Assembly (NCBI GenBank): GCA_030680415.1
Contig: JAUXVE010000056.1
Span: 1 to 64,000 of the forward strand
Reading direction: 5' to 3'
Source: Rubrivivax sp.
GTDB lineage: Bacteria; Pseudomonadota; Gammaproteobacteria; Burkholderiales; Burkholderiaceae_C
DNA length: 64,000 nt
Shown: in pieces, positions 9,985 to 20,056 of the stretch
Layout of the letters: every line of letters starts with the position of its first letter
How positions within the stretch are numbered: position 1 is the stretch's first letter
Notes under the pieces: model-generated
What the model was told of the DNA's origin: nothing
Databases searched by the model: none
What the model saw: the letters and a program-made list of their open reading frames with translations, nothing else
Position numbers and translations under genes: made by a program

Positions 9985-10343
9985 ACCAGGCGGTTGAGGA
10001 TCAGGATGGAAACGATCAGACCGTAGATCGCGATGCCTTCGGCCAGGCCGACGAAGATCAGCAAGCGCCCGAAGAGCTCGGGCTTCTCGGCCAGTGCGCC
10101 GATCGCCGCCGTGCCCACCTTGGCCACGGCGAAGCCGGCACCCAGCGCCGACAGCGCCGTGGAGGCCGCCGCCGCGGCCAGGCCCCAGCGCCAGACCTCG
10201 CTGCCGACACTGCCGCCGGCAGCGGCCGTGGCCGCGTCGGCGGCCTGCGCCGGCAGGCCGGCCAGCAGCAGCGCCGTGGCACCCAGGCCCAGCACCAGGG
10301 TCATGGCCACCAGGGCGGCGCTGAACTTCATCATCGGTTTCAT
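9981..10343 (-). CDS. atpK: V/A-type ATPase proteolipid subunit K (single hairpin with N-terminal leader)
   Basis: A 120-aa proteolipid. Residues 1-35 look like a cleavable signal peptide (MKPMMKFSAALVAMTLVLG... ending LPAQAAD). The rest forms one two-helix hairpin: helix 1 ALSALGAGFAVAKVGTAAIG, loop EKPELFGR, helix 2 with the ion-binding glutamate in GLAEGIAIYGLIVSILIL. It would form the membrane rotor ring. Most V-type proteolipids are duplicated four-helix proteins of ~16 kDa; this one is the unduplicated form. I see no glutamine in helix 1 where Na+-binding rings carry one, so proton coupling is more likely (inference). Confidence 0.88.
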   Translation of the reverse strand: MKPMMKFSAALVAMTLVLGLGATALLLAGLPAQAADAATAAAGGSVGSEVWRWGLAAAAASTALSALGAGFAVAKVGTAAIGALAEKPELFGRLLIFVGLAEGIAIYGLIVSILILNRLV

Positions 10344-12160
10344 GACGGGATCTCCTGCAGTGGCGTAGGCGGTGGCGGCAAGGGGCGGAAGACCCGGCCC
10401 GTGGCCTCGAGGAAGCGGGTGAAGAACTCGAACAGCACCAGCCGCGTGGTCTGGATCGACACCACCAGGCCTTCGAGCACGATCACGACGAGGTTGCCGA
10501 GCACCAGCACGGCGGCCGCGGCCAGCGGGTTGCCGGCGGCGTCCATCAGCGCCACGATGGCCGACGACAACCCGGCATGGGCCAGCGCAAAGGCGCCGAC
10601 GCGCGCGAACGACAGCGTGTTGATGAGCACCTGAAACAGCCTCTCCACCAGCTCGGCCAGCGCGCTGGCGACGGCCAGCACGCGGCGCTCGTGCCAGCCG
10701 TGCCCGAGGCAGAACCAGGCCGCGCCCAGCGCAGCCACCAGCAGCGCCGGCGTCCAGACGAAGCTGCCGAGCAAACCCAGGTAGCAGACCAGCAGGCCGG
10801 CGTCGGACCCCAGCCAGACGGCCAGCTCGCCGCGCCAGTGCGCCTCCACGCCGGCCAGCAGCAGCCCGATGGTCAGCAGCAAGGCGCCGCCCACCAGAGG
10901 CGCCATCAGCACCGCCAGCGGGTCGTCCAGCGGTGCCACCCACCCCGCGTGCAGCACGTGCAGGCTGAACACGCTGCCGAAGAGCAGGCCGAAACAGGCG
11001 GCCGACAGACCGCCGGCGATGAACAGGCGCGCCAGCGGCCAGCGCCGGCGCAGTGCGAACCCGGCCGCGGCGATGACCAGGCCCTGGCCGACGTCGCCGA
11101 ACATGTAGCCGAACATCAGCGGCACCGCCAGCGCCAGCAGCACGCTGGGGTCGGCCTCGGTGCCCGAGGGCATGCCCATGGCGCGGCTGAAGACCTCGAA
11201 CGGCCGCGCCCACCACGGATTGCTCAGCAGCAAGGGCGCCCGCGTGCCGGCGGGGGGCGTTGGGAAGTGCAGCAAGCCGCGGGCGCCGCTGCGGTCGACC
11301 GCGTGCTCCAGCGTCGCCACGTCGGGCGCGCTGGTCCAGCCGGTGATCCAGCAAAACAGCGCCCCCGACTCCAGCGCCCGCACGTTGTCCAGCAACCACT
11401 GCAGCCGGTGCGCGTCGGCCAGGGCGGTGCGCAGATCGTGGCGGTCGGCCAGGGCCGTCAGTTCGGCGCGTACGGCGGCCTCTTCGGCTTCGACCGCCGC
11501 CAGCCGGCGCTCGATCTCGGCCTCGTTGTGCATGCGCTCGCTGCCCAGCCAGGACGGGAGGTCCAGCACCTGCCCCTTCAACGCCATCGCCTGCTGTGCC
11601 AGCCCCTGCACTTGCTCGGCTGTCCCCAGCGCCAGCGTGTAGCGCTCGCCGTCGGCGTCGAAAGTGCGCAGCAGCGCCTGCGCACCGGCATCGGCGTCGC
11701 CGCCAGCCGGCCAGACGAACAGCCTGAGCTGCAAGGGTGGGCGCGCGGCTGCGGCCTGCGCCAGGTCGACGACACCGTCGCCCAACTGCGCCACCACCGT
11801 GCGCCAGCGCGCGAGTTCGGCCCGCGCCACCTCGCCTTGCTGCCAGCGGCGGATCAGCGCTTCGGCCGCCTGCGCCCAGGCGCGGATGTCGGCCAGGCAG
11901 CGTTCGAGCGTGGCCTGCGGCGGCTCCGGGAAGGCCGACGCCCGCAGGCCGTCGGCAGGCCAGTACGCGCGGTAGCGCAGCGACAGTTCGCCAAACTGCT
12001 GCAACAAGGGCCGCAAGGCGTCGAAGCTGGCCGGCAACTCGGCGCCGCTGCGCGTTTCCAGTTCCACGGCACCGGTGGCGGCCAGTGCCGCCAGCGCCAC
12101 CGTGGCGTCGTCGCGCGCCACCAGGAGCTCGAACCAGCGTGCGGGGCGGGGCCGGATCAT
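10340..12160 (-). CDS. atpI: V/A-type ATPase subunit I (membrane stator)
   Basis: The 606-aa equivalent of eukaryotic subunit a. Residues ~1-300 are a cytosolic domain with coiled-coil stretches (EAEIERRLAAVEAEEAAVRAEL). The second half is a membrane domain of about seven helices, containing the family motifs LMFGYMFGDVGQGLVIA and ARVGAFALAHAGLS. It forms the ion half-channels against the K ring. The C-terminus has VSIQTTRLVLFEFFTRFL, with the Arg-Leu-x-x-(V/F)-E-F-x-x-x-F ending typical of the family. It overlaps subunit K by ATGA. Confidence 0.92.
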   Translation of the reverse strand: MIRPRPARWFELLVARDDATVALAALAATGAVELETRSGAELPASFDALRPLLQQFGELSLRYRAYWPADGLRASAFPEPPQATLERCLADIRAWAQAAEALIRRWQQGEVARAELARWRTVVAQLGDGVVDLAQAAAARPPLQLRLFVWPAGGDADAGAQALLRTFDADGERYTLALGTAEQVQGLAQQAMALKGQVLDLPSWLGSERMHNEAEIERRLAAVEAEEAAVRAELTALADRHDLRTALADAHRLQWLLDNVRALESGALFCWITGWTSAPDVATLEHAVDRSGARGLLHFPTPPAGTRAPLLLSNPWWARPFEVFSRAMGMPSGTEADPSVLLALAVPLMFGYMFGDVGQGLVIAAAGFALRRRWPLARLFIAGGLSAACFGLLFGSVFSLHVLHAGWVAPLDDPLAVLMAPLVGGALLLTIGLLLAGVEAHWRGELAVWLGSDAGLLVCYLGLLGSFVWTPALLVAALGAAWFCLGHGWHERRVLAVASALAELVERLFQVLINTLSFARVGAFALAHAGLSSAIVALMDAAGNPLAAAAVLVLGNLVVIVLEGLVVSIQTTRLVLFEFFTRFLEATGRVFRPLPPPPTPLQEIPS

Positions 12161-12909
12161 GGTGCGGGCGAGCGCTGCGGGAAGGCCGCGCGCCGCAACA
12201 GTTCACCGCGCACACGCTCGAACTCCAGGGCCGACAGCGCCAGGTAGATGAAGGCCGTCGCCGGCTCGGCCAGGGTGCGCCGCAGCAGCAGGATCAGGCG
12301 CGTCTGCAGGCTGCGGCGCAGCGCCCAGCCGTCCACTGTCTGCGGCCCGCCGAAGGCCGCTGCATGCGAGGCCAGCAGCGGCATCAGCCGGTCTTCGACG
12401 GCATCACGCCCGGCCGTGCGCGGCAGGCAGCGCTGCCATGCCGCGCGCCACAGCGACAGCAGACGCTGGGGCTCGGCCCGCGCCGCTTCGAGCAGCATGC
12501 GCAAGGGAGCACTGGCCGGCAGGCTGTCGTCGACCAGACCGCGCAGTTGTGGCTCCTCGGTCATCCACTCGAGCGCGGCCCCACCGCGCGCCAGATGCTG
12601 CAGCACCGGCAGGTCGACGAGCACGCCACACCAGAGGATGGCCCGGCTCCAGGCCGGTGCCATCCACGATGCCACCTCGGCCACGCGTTCGCGCCAGTGG
12701 CGGCGCACGGCCGCTTCGATCGCGTGCACATCGGCGGCCGGGCCGACACCGGCCACCCAGCAGGCGAGCGAGCTGCCGCGTGCCAGCTCGAGCAACGTGG
12801 CCAGCTCGCGCGTGGCTTCGATGCGACGCCACAACGCGTCGTCCGGCCACTGGCCGTGACGGGCCCAGATGCGGGCATGCGCGTACTCCAGGCTGCCGGC
12901 GGCGATCAC
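12157..12909 (-). CDS. atpC: V/A-type ATPase subunit C-like protein
   Basis: A 250-aa, mostly helical protein between the small stalk subunit and subunit I, the position normally held by subunit C (the AC39-type socket joining the central stalk to the membrane ring). Recognisable but weak traits: the start SLEYAHARIWARHG (family pattern Y-x-x-x-R-v-R-x) and repeated aromatic-rich helices (LEWMTEEPQLRGLVDD; EDRLMPLLASHAA). It is shorter than the usual ~320-350 aa. The call rests mainly on operon position and is overlapped on both sides by ATGA junctions. Confidence 0.6.
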   Translation of the reverse strand: MIAAGSLEYAHARIWARHGQWPDDALWRRIEATRELATLLELARGSSLACWVAGVGPAADVHAIEAAVRRHWRERVAEVASWMAPAWSRAILWCGVLVDLPVLQHLARGGAALEWMTEEPQLRGLVDDSLPASAPLRMLLEAARAEPQRLLSLWRAAWQRCLPRTAGRDAVEDRLMPLLASHAAAFGGPQTVDGWALRRSLQTRLILLLRRTLAEPATAFIYLALSALEFERVRGELLRRAAFPQRSPAP

Positions 12910-13247
12910 GGCGCTGCTCCGGTGAGCTGCGCCGCCAACCTGGCCACGGCCGCGTCGACGCGAGCGGCCTCGTCGCTGCCGAACTCGTGTGGCGCCGCCA
13001 GTGCTTCGGCCTGCGCCCGCAACGCCGCCGCCTCGGCGTCGGTACGGCGCTCGAAGGCCGCGCGCAGGCGGCGGATGCGTTGCTGCGTGCGCTCTGCCAG
13101 GCCGCGCACCTGGGCCCGCGACTGCTCGCCGATGTGGGCGGCTTCCAGACGTGCCGAGGCCATGGCCTCGCGCGCCGCCCGCTCGGCTGCGAGGACCTGC
13201 GCGATGGCCGCTTCCGCGGCACGCTCTGGCGATGGGGGCTGGTTCAT
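12906..13247 (-). CDS. V/A-type ATPase small peripheral-stalk subunit (G/H-like)
   Basis: A 113-aa, almost wholly helical coiled-coil protein: AERAAREAMASARLEAAHIG, then ERTQQRIRRLRAAFERR, rich in Ala, Glu and Arg. It is the first gene of the ATPase operon and matches the small stalk subunit (G or H) that pairs with subunit E. The ATG at 13247 is the first credible start; the frame stays open to 13445 but would run through the shared promoter region. The operon order from here is G/H-C-I-K-F-E-A-B-D with ATGA-type overlaps throughout. Confidence 0.7.
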   Translation of the reverse strand: MNQPPSPERAAEAAIAQVLAAERAAREAMASARLEAAHIGEQSRAQVRGLAERTQQRIRRLRAAFERRTDAEAAALRAQAEALAAPHEFGSDEAARVDAAVARLAAQLTGAAP

Positions 13248-13344
13248 CGACACGGTGAACTGGCTCGAACGGGGGCTGCGGCGGCTGTCGGCCGTGTGGC
13301 GTTCAAGCCTGCGTCGAGGGTGCGACAGCGGCAGCACACATTCA

Positions 13345-13358
13345 TTGACGCTGATCAA
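13345..13358. promoter_or_regulatory. FNR/CRP-type box in the divergent ATPase-hupS promoter region
   Basis: TTGACGCTGATCAA matches the FNR consensus TTGAT-N4-ATCAA at 9 of 10 defined bases. It lies in the 218-bp gap between the divergent ATPase and hydrogenase operons, centred 114 bp upstream of hupS and 104 bp upstream of the first ATPase gene. AATACG at 13383-13388 is at roughly the right distance to be a -10 element for a class II activated hupS promoter. It could serve either operon. Confidence 0.6.
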
Positions 13359-13465
13359 CCTGCAACGCCTGCCAAGGTTCCCAATACGGCCCATTGACAG
13401 GACAGAGCGCGATTCCTCAGAGCCCGCGCGTCGCTCAACGCGCACCCAACGCAGGAGCAGACAAG

Positions 13466-14566
13466 ATGTTCGAGACCTACTACGACTTGATGCGCAGGCA
13501 GGGGATCTCCCGCCGCAGCTTCGTCAAGTTCTGCAGCCTCACCGCGGCCTCGCTGGGCTTGGGCGATGCCGGTGCGCAGCAAATCGCCACCGCGATGCAG
13601 ACCAAACCGCGCACACCGGTGATCTGGCTCGAGGGCCTGGAGTGCACCTGCTGCAGCGAGTCGTTCATCCGCTCCTCGCACCCGCTGGCCAAGGACGTCG
13701 TGCTGTCGATGCTCTCGCTGGACTACCACATGACGCTGTCGGCCGCCGCCGGCGAGCAGTTGCGCGCCAACGCCCACGAGACGATCAAGAAGCACAAGGG
13801 CAACTACATCCTCGCCGTCGAAGGCAATCCGCCGCTGGGCGAGGACGGGATGTACTGCATCTACTACGGCCGTCCCTTCGTCGACGTGTTGCGCGAGTAC
13901 GCCAAGGACGCCAAGGCGATCATTTCCTGGGGCTCGTGCGCGAGCTGGGGTTGCGTGCAGGCAGCCAAGCCCAACCCGACGCAGGCCACACCGGTGCACA
14001 AGGTGATCACTGACAAGCCGATCATCAAGGTGCCGGGTTGCCCGCCGATCGCCGAAGTGATGACCGGTGTACTCACGTACATGCTCACCTTCGACCGCCT
14101 GCCCGACCTCGACGCCCAGGGCCGGCCGAAGATGTTCTACAGCCAGCGCGTGCACGACAAGTGCTACCGCCGCCCGCACTTCGACGCCGGGCAGTTCGTC
14201 GAGAACTTCGACGACGCCGGCGCGCGCCAGGGCTACTGCCTCTACAAGATGGGCTGCAAGGGCCCGACCACCTACAACGCCTGCTCGGCCACGCGCTGGA
14301 ACGAAGGTCTGTCGTTCCCGATCCAGGCCGGCCACGGCTGCATCGGCTGCTCCGAGGACGACTTCTGGGACAAGGGCGGTTTCTACAACCACCTGACGTC
14401 GATCGGCATACCGGGTCTGGGTGGCGCCGAGGGCACGGCCGACAAGATCGGCCTCACGGTTGCCGTCGGCGCCGGTGCGGCGATCGCCGCACACGCCGCG
14501 GTCACCGCCATCCGGCAGGCGCGCAGCAAGCATGCCAACGACCAAGTCAGCACGGTGGAGAAGTAG
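13466..14566 (+). CDS. hupS: [NiFe]-hydrogenase small subunit, O2-tolerant group 1 type
   Basis: A 366-aa Fe-S subunit of a membrane-bound uptake hydrogenase. It has a Tat signal (ISRRSFVKF, residues ~14-22), and the proximal cluster ligands C60, C63, C158 and C192. The two additional cysteines known from O2-tolerant enzymes are also present: C62 in ECTCCSE and C163 in SCASWGC. Distal and medial clusters follow in DKCYRRPHF...GYCLYKMGC and CSATRW...GHGCIGC. A C-terminal hydrophobic helix (about residues 325-350) anchors it to the membrane. Start: ATG 13466 is preceded by GCAGGAG; the frame also opens at TTG 13394, but the Tat signal fits the ATG. It is followed directly by hupL. Confidence 0.95.
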   Translation: MFETYYDLMRRQGISRRSFVKFCSLTAASLGLGDAGAQQIATAMQTKPRTPVIWLEGLECTCCSESFIRSSHPLAKDVVLSMLSLDYHMTLSAAAGEQLRANAHETIKKHKGNYILAVEGNPPLGEDGMYCIYYGRPFVDVLREYAKDAKAIISWGSCASWGCVQAAKPNPTQATPVHKVITDKPIIKVPGCPPIAEVMTGVLTYMLTFDRLPDLDAQGRPKMFYSQRVHDKCYRRPHFDAGQFVENFDDAGARQGYCLYKMGCKGPTTYNACSATRWNEGLSFPIQAGHGCIGCSEDDFWDKGGFYNHLTSIGIPGLGGAEGTADKIGLTVAVGAGAAIAAHAAVTAIRQARSKHANDQVSTVEK

Positions 14567-14569
14567 ATC

Positions 14570-16363
<1,794 letters not shown>

Positions 16364-16379
16364 GCCCGAGGAGAAAACG

Positions 16380-17090
16380 ATGCAAGTCGAACGCTGGACC
16401 GGCAGGGTCGTCGGCGGCCCGCTGGAGGATGTGTACGTCTACGAGGCACCGGTGCGCATCTGGCACTGGGTGACCGTGGTGTGCTTCGTGGTGCTCGGCG
16501 TCACCGGGTACTTGATAGGCGCGCCGCCGCCGTCGATCGGCGGTGAAGCGACATTCAGCTTCCTGTTCGGCTGGATCCGCACCATCCACTTCGTGACGGC
16601 GATGATCCTGATCGTCGCCTTCGTCGTGCGCATCTACTGGATCTTCGCCGGCAACCACCATGCGCGCGAGATCTTCCTGCCGCCGCTGTGGCGCGGCGAC
16701 TTCTGGCGCGGCCTGTTCGGGGACGTCCGCTCCTACGCCTTCCTGAGCCGGCACGAGGAACGCTGGGTCGGCCACAATCCGTTGGCACTGGCGGGCATGT
16801 TCTTCGTCTTCACCCTCGGCACCATCGTGATCATCGTCACCGGACTGGGGCTCTACGCCCAGGCCTACGGCTGGGGCAGCGGCTGGATGAACGCCTTCGG
16901 CTGGGTGACGGTGCTGCTGGGCACGCCGCAGGCGGTGCGCACCGTGCACCACCTGGCGATGTGGTACATGGTGTTGTTCACGCTGATCCACATGTACATG
17001 GCGATCCGTCAGGACATCGTGGGCCGCAGCACGATCATCAGCACGATGGTCAACGGCATCCGCATGTTCAAGAGCGAACCGCGCCGCTGA
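16380..17090 (+). CDS. hupC: Ni/Fe-hydrogenase b-type cytochrome subunit
   Basis: A 236-aa diheme cytochrome b that anchors the hydrogenase in the membrane and passes electrons from the small subunit to the quinone pool. Four membrane helices are visible, with candidate heme histidines in VRIWHWVTVVCF, TIHFVTAMILIVAF, VRTVHHLAMWYMV and TLIHMYMAI. It is preceded by a GAGGAGAAAACG ribosome-binding site. The hupSLC order, with the full b subunit, indicates a respiratory uptake enzyme rather than a soluble one. Confidence 0.93.
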   Translation: MQVERWTGRVVGGPLEDVYVYEAPVRIWHWVTVVCFVVLGVTGYLIGAPPPSIGGEATFSFLFGWIRTIHFVTAMILIVAFVVRIYWIFAGNHHAREIFLPPLWRGDFWRGLFGDVRSYAFLSRHEERWVGHNPLALAGMFFVFTLGTIVIIVTGLGLYAQAYGWGSGWMNAFGWVTVLLGTPQAVRTVHHLAMWYMVLFTLIHMYMAIRQDIVGRSTIISTMVNGIRMFKSEPRR

Positions 17091-17108
17091 GGGCACCTGC
17101 TGCAGAAG

Positions 17109-17507
17109 GTGGCGACCGCCTTGCCATGCCGTGAAGCGACGGAACCCATCGCGCTGCAGCCGTGGCGCGGGAGACCGCCGCACCTGTCGTGGCCGGTGCG
17201 GCGCCCGCCGCACCCGGGCGAGTTCCTGCGCACGCGCTTCCTCGCGCCCTTGCATATCAGCCAGACGGACCTCGCCGCCGCACTGGGCATCTCGCGCCGG
17301 CGCGTCAACGAGCTGATCAACGGCCGCCGCGCCATCACGCCCGACACCGCCGTGCGACTGGCGGCCTACTTCGGCAACGAGGCCGTGTTCTGGATGCAGC
17401 TGCAGGTGGCCTGGGACATGCACGGCGCCGTGCACCGTGCGCTGGTGGCCCGTTCACCCCCGGCCGCGCGCCGCCGGCGGCCCGCCATCCAGGCGGGCTG
17501 CGGCTGA
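17109..17507 (+). CDS. HigA-like XRE-family regulator, no partner toxin visible
   Basis: A 132-aa frame starting at GTG 17109, eighteen bases after hupC. The core RRPPHPGEFLRTRFLAPLHI is the HigA-type opening (HPGE-x-L-x-E). It continues with a helix-turn-helix (SQTDLAAALGISRRRVNELINGRRAI) and AVRLAAYFGNEAVFWMQLQ. HigA antitoxins repress their own operon and neutralise the HigB mRNase, but no HigB-sized gene precedes or follows. Both ends are rich in Arg and Pro and of doubtful coding quality; the true start may be nearer the HPGE motif. It may be a solitary regulator of the hydrogenase locus. Confidence 0.65.
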   Translation: MATALPCREATEPIALQPWRGRPPHLSWPVRRPPHPGEFLRTRFLAPLHISQTDLAAALGISRRRVNELINGRRAITPDTAVRLAAYFGNEAVFWMQLQVAWDMHGAVHRALVARSPPAARRRRPAIQAGCG

Positions 17508-17587
17508 AGCCTGCCCCGCCGGCCGCAGCCCATGGCCACCTGCACGCGATCCGCGCCAGCGGCCGGCCGCCGCAGCCTCCCCGTCTC

Positions 17588-17629
17588 TTGATCTAAGTTA
17601 AGAGCCTGCCGCAGGCTTGCGCCGATGAT
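17588..17629 (+). promoter_or_regulatory. FNR/CRP-type box and possible -10 before the Nfn-like gene
   Basis: TTGATCTAAGTTAA at 17588-17601 has a perfect left half (TTGAT) and a partial right half (GTTAA for ATCAA) with the correct 4-bp spacer. GATGAT at 17624-17629 lies 32 bp from the box centre, the distance expected for class II activation. Between them AGCCTGC/GCAGGCT forms a 7-bp inverted repeat. The coding sequence starts at 17696. The remainder of the 188-bp gap (17508-17695) shows nothing else. Confidence 0.45.
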
Positions 17630-17695
17630 CGCGCGGCACTGGCCTGGCCCGTGCGCGCACCCGCCCGAAGTTCTGACGGACCGAGAAGACCCGAC

Positions 17696-20056
17696 ATGTA
17701 CCCCATCATCCGCCGCGAAGCGTTCTCCGACACGACCTTCCTGTGGGAGGTCATGGCACCCGACGTCGCCCGCGCGGCCGAACCCGGGCATTTCGTCATG
17801 CTGCGCCTGCACGAGGGCGGCGAACGGATTCCGCTCACCGTGGCCGACTACGACCGCGACAAGGGCACCATCACGATGGTGATCCAGGCCCTGGGCAAGA
17901 CGACGCAGGAGATGCGCGACCACTACAAGGCCGGCGACAGCATCGCCGACTTCGTCGGCCCGCTCGGCCTGCCGCAGCACGTGAGCCAGGCCGGGCACGT
18001 GGTGCTGGTCGGCGGCGGCCTCGGCGTGGCCCCCATCTACCCCCAGTTGCGCGCCTTCAAGGAGGCCGGCAACCGCACCACCGGCATCATCGGTTTTCGC
18101 AACAAGGACCTGGTGTTCTGGGAAGAGCAGTTCGGCCGCTACTGCGACAACCTCATCGTCTGCACCGACGACGGCAGCTACGGCAAGCCGGGTTTCGTGA
18201 CTTCGGCGCTGAAGGAAGTCCTCGAGAACGACTCACCCGACCTCGTCGTCGCCATCGGCCCGCTGCCGATGATGAACGCCTGCGTCGAAACGACGCGGCC
18301 TTTCGGCGTCAAGACCATGGTGTCGCTGAACGCGATCATGGTCGACGGCACCGGCATGTGCGGCTCGTGCCGCGTCACGGTGGGCAGCGAGATCAAGTTC
18401 GCCTGCGTCGACGGCCCCGACTTCGACGGCCACCAGGTCGACTTCAAGGAACTGCTGCTGCGCCAGAAGCGCTTCAAGGGCGAAGAGGCGGCGGCGAACA
18501 CCGACTACGCGCATGTCTGCAACGTCGAGAAGCTGCTCTTCGAACAGGGCAAGACCAACTACAAGAAGTACAAGGACCTGGCGCCGCTGGCGACCAAGAT
18601 GCCCGAGCGCGACCCGCTGGAGCGATCGCGCAACTTCAAGGAAGTCAACCTCGGCTACTCGATGGCCGACGCGTTGAACGAGGCGGAGCGCTGCATCATG
18701 TGCAGCAAGGCGGCCTGCATCGAAGGCTGCCCGGTGTCGATCGACATCCCGCGCTTCATCCGCCACCTGCTGGTGCGCGACGTCGACGGTGCGCTGGCCG
18801 TCATCAACGAGTCGAACCTGTTCCCTTCGGTCTGCGGCCGCGTCTGCCCGCAGGAGTCGCAGTGCGAGGCGCAGTGTGTCGTCGGCCGCAAGCTCGAGCC
18901 GGTGGCCATCGGCCGGCTGGAACGTTTCATCGGCGACAGCGCGCGGCCGCACAAGGCCGAACCGGCACGCTTCGAGTCTTGCCTGGGCAAAGTGGCGATC
19001 GTCGGCTCCGGCCCGTCCGGGCTGGCGGTGGCGGCCGACCTTGCCCGCTACGGCTGCGACGTCACGGTCTACGAGGCCCTGCACGTGGTCGGCGGCGTGC
19101 TGCAGTACGGCATCCCGTCGTTCCGCCTGCCGCGCGAGATCATCAGCCGCGAGATCGACACGCTCAAGGCCATGGGCGTCAAGTTCGAGACCAACAAGGT
19201 CATCGGCAAGACCTTCACGGTGCTGCAGTTGACCGGCGAGATGGGCTACGACGCAGTCTTCGTGGGTGTCGGCGCCGGCGCACCGGCCTTCCTGGGCATC
19301 CCCGGTGAATTCGCCGGCCAGGTCTATTCGGCCAACGAGTTCCTGACCCGCGTCAACCTGATGGGCGGCGACAAGTTCCCCTATCTGGACACCCCGGTGA
19401 CGCTGGGCAAGAGCGTGGTCGTGATCGGCGCCGGCAACACCGCGATGGACTGCCTGCGCGTGGCCAGGCGCCTGGGCATACCGACCGTGCGCTGCGTCTA
19501 CCGCCGCTCCGAGGCCGAGGCGCCGGCACGCATCGAGGAATTGCGCCACGCCAAGGAGGAAGGCATCGAATTCTTCTTCCTGCACGGGCCGGTGGAGATC
19601 CTGACCGACACCGACGGCAACGTGCGCGGCATGAAGGTGCAGAAGATGGTGCTCGGCGATCCCGACGCCAAGGGCCGCCGCCAGCCGATCCCGCAGGACG
19701 AGTTCCTGGATCTCGACTGCGACACCGTGATCTACGCCCTGGGCACCAAGGCCAATCCGATCGTCACCAAGTCCACGCCGGGACTGGAGCTCAACAAGTG
19801 GGGCTACATCGTCGCCGATGCGGCCACCCAGGCCACCAGCGTGCCCGGCGTCTTCGCCGGCGGCGACATCGTGACCGGCGCCGCCACCGTGATCCTGGCC
19901 ATGGGTGCCGGCCGCCGCGCCGCGCGCGCCATCGGCGCCTACCTGGCCGGCGGCAAGGCGACCTGGCCGATCACGCAGGCCGACGCCGATGCCTTCGTGC
20001 CACCCACTGCGCTCGGCGCCAACCCCGCCGCCGCTTCCAGCGAGATCCCATCATGA
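17696..20056 (+). CDS. Fused NfnAB/SudAB-like NAD(P)H:ferredoxin oxidoreductase
   Basis: A 786-aa fusion. Residues 1-~280 are a ferredoxin-NADP reductase/dihydroorotate-dehydrogenase-B electron-transfer unit: the FAD site, the NAD site HVVLVGGGLGVAPIYPQL, and a [2Fe-2S] cluster using C222 and C225 (MCGSC), C237 and probably one more. Residues ~310-786 are a glutamate-synthase-small-subunit-like unit with cysteine-rich CIMCSKAACIEGCP and CGRVCPQESQCEAQC, an FAD site (VAIVGSGPSGLAVAADLARYG) and an NADPH site (VVVIGAGNTAMDCLRVARRL). Separate proteins of this kind form NfnAB (electron-bifurcating transhydrogenase) or SudAB (sulfide dehydrogenase). Beside PFOR and ferredoxin, NADH/NADPH/ferredoxin exchange is the best guess. 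The ATG at 17696 follows a weak ribosome-binding site; the GTG at 17651 is less likely. Confidence 0.85.
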   Translation: MYPIIRREAFSDTTFLWEVMAPDVARAAEPGHFVMLRLHEGGERIPLTVADYDRDKGTITMVIQALGKTTQEMRDHYKAGDSIADFVGPLGLPQHVSQAGHVVLVGGGLGVAPIYPQLRAFKEAGNRTTGIIGFRNKDLVFWEEQFGRYCDNLIVCTDDGSYGKPGFVTSALKEVLENDSPDLVVAIGPLPMMNACVETTRPFGVKTMVSLNAIMVDGTGMCGSCRVTVGSEIKFACVDGPDFDGHQVDFKELLLRQKRFKGEEAAANTDYAHVCNVEKLLFEQGKTNYKKYKDLAPLATKMPERDPLERSRNFKEVNLGYSMADALNEAERCIMCSKAACIEGCPVSIDIPRFIRHLLVRDVDGALAVINESNLFPSVCGRVCPQESQCEAQCVVGRKLEPVAIGRLERFIGDSARPHKAEPARFESCLGKVAIVGSGPSGLAVAADLARYGCDVTVYEALHVVGGVLQYGIPSFRLPREIISREIDTLKAMGVKFETNKVIGKTFTVLQLTGEMGYDAVFVGVGAGAPAFLGIPGEFAGQVYSANEFLTRVNLMGGDKFPYLDTPVTLGKSVVVIGAGNTAMDCLRVARRLGIPTVRCVYRRSEAEAPARIEELRHAKEEGIEFFFLHGPVEILTDTDGNVRGMKVQKMVLGDPDAKGRRQPIPQDEFLDLDCDTVIYALGTKANPIVTKSTPGLELNKWGYIVADAATQATSVPGVFAGGDIVTGAATVILAMGAGRRAARAIGAYLAGGKATWPITQADADAFVPPTALGANPAAASSEIPS

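Noticed and set aside
9981-12215. A 744-codon frame on the minus strand
   Set aside because: Only its last 120 codons (subunit K) are real; the rest overlaps subunit I in another frame.
13270-13330. Possible sigma-54 promoter for hupS (GTGTGGCGTTCAAGCCTGCG)
   Set aside because: The GG and GC elements are not ten bases apart and the -12 TGC lacks its T-T; the CRP/FNR box is the better signal.
13394-13399. TTGACA as a -35 box for hupS
   Set aside because: No -10-like hexamer is found 16-18 bp downstream.
13394-13465. TTG 13394 as the hupS start
   Set aside because: It would add 24 residues before the Tat signal; the ATG at 13466 has a good ribosome-binding site and places the twin arginines near the N-terminus.
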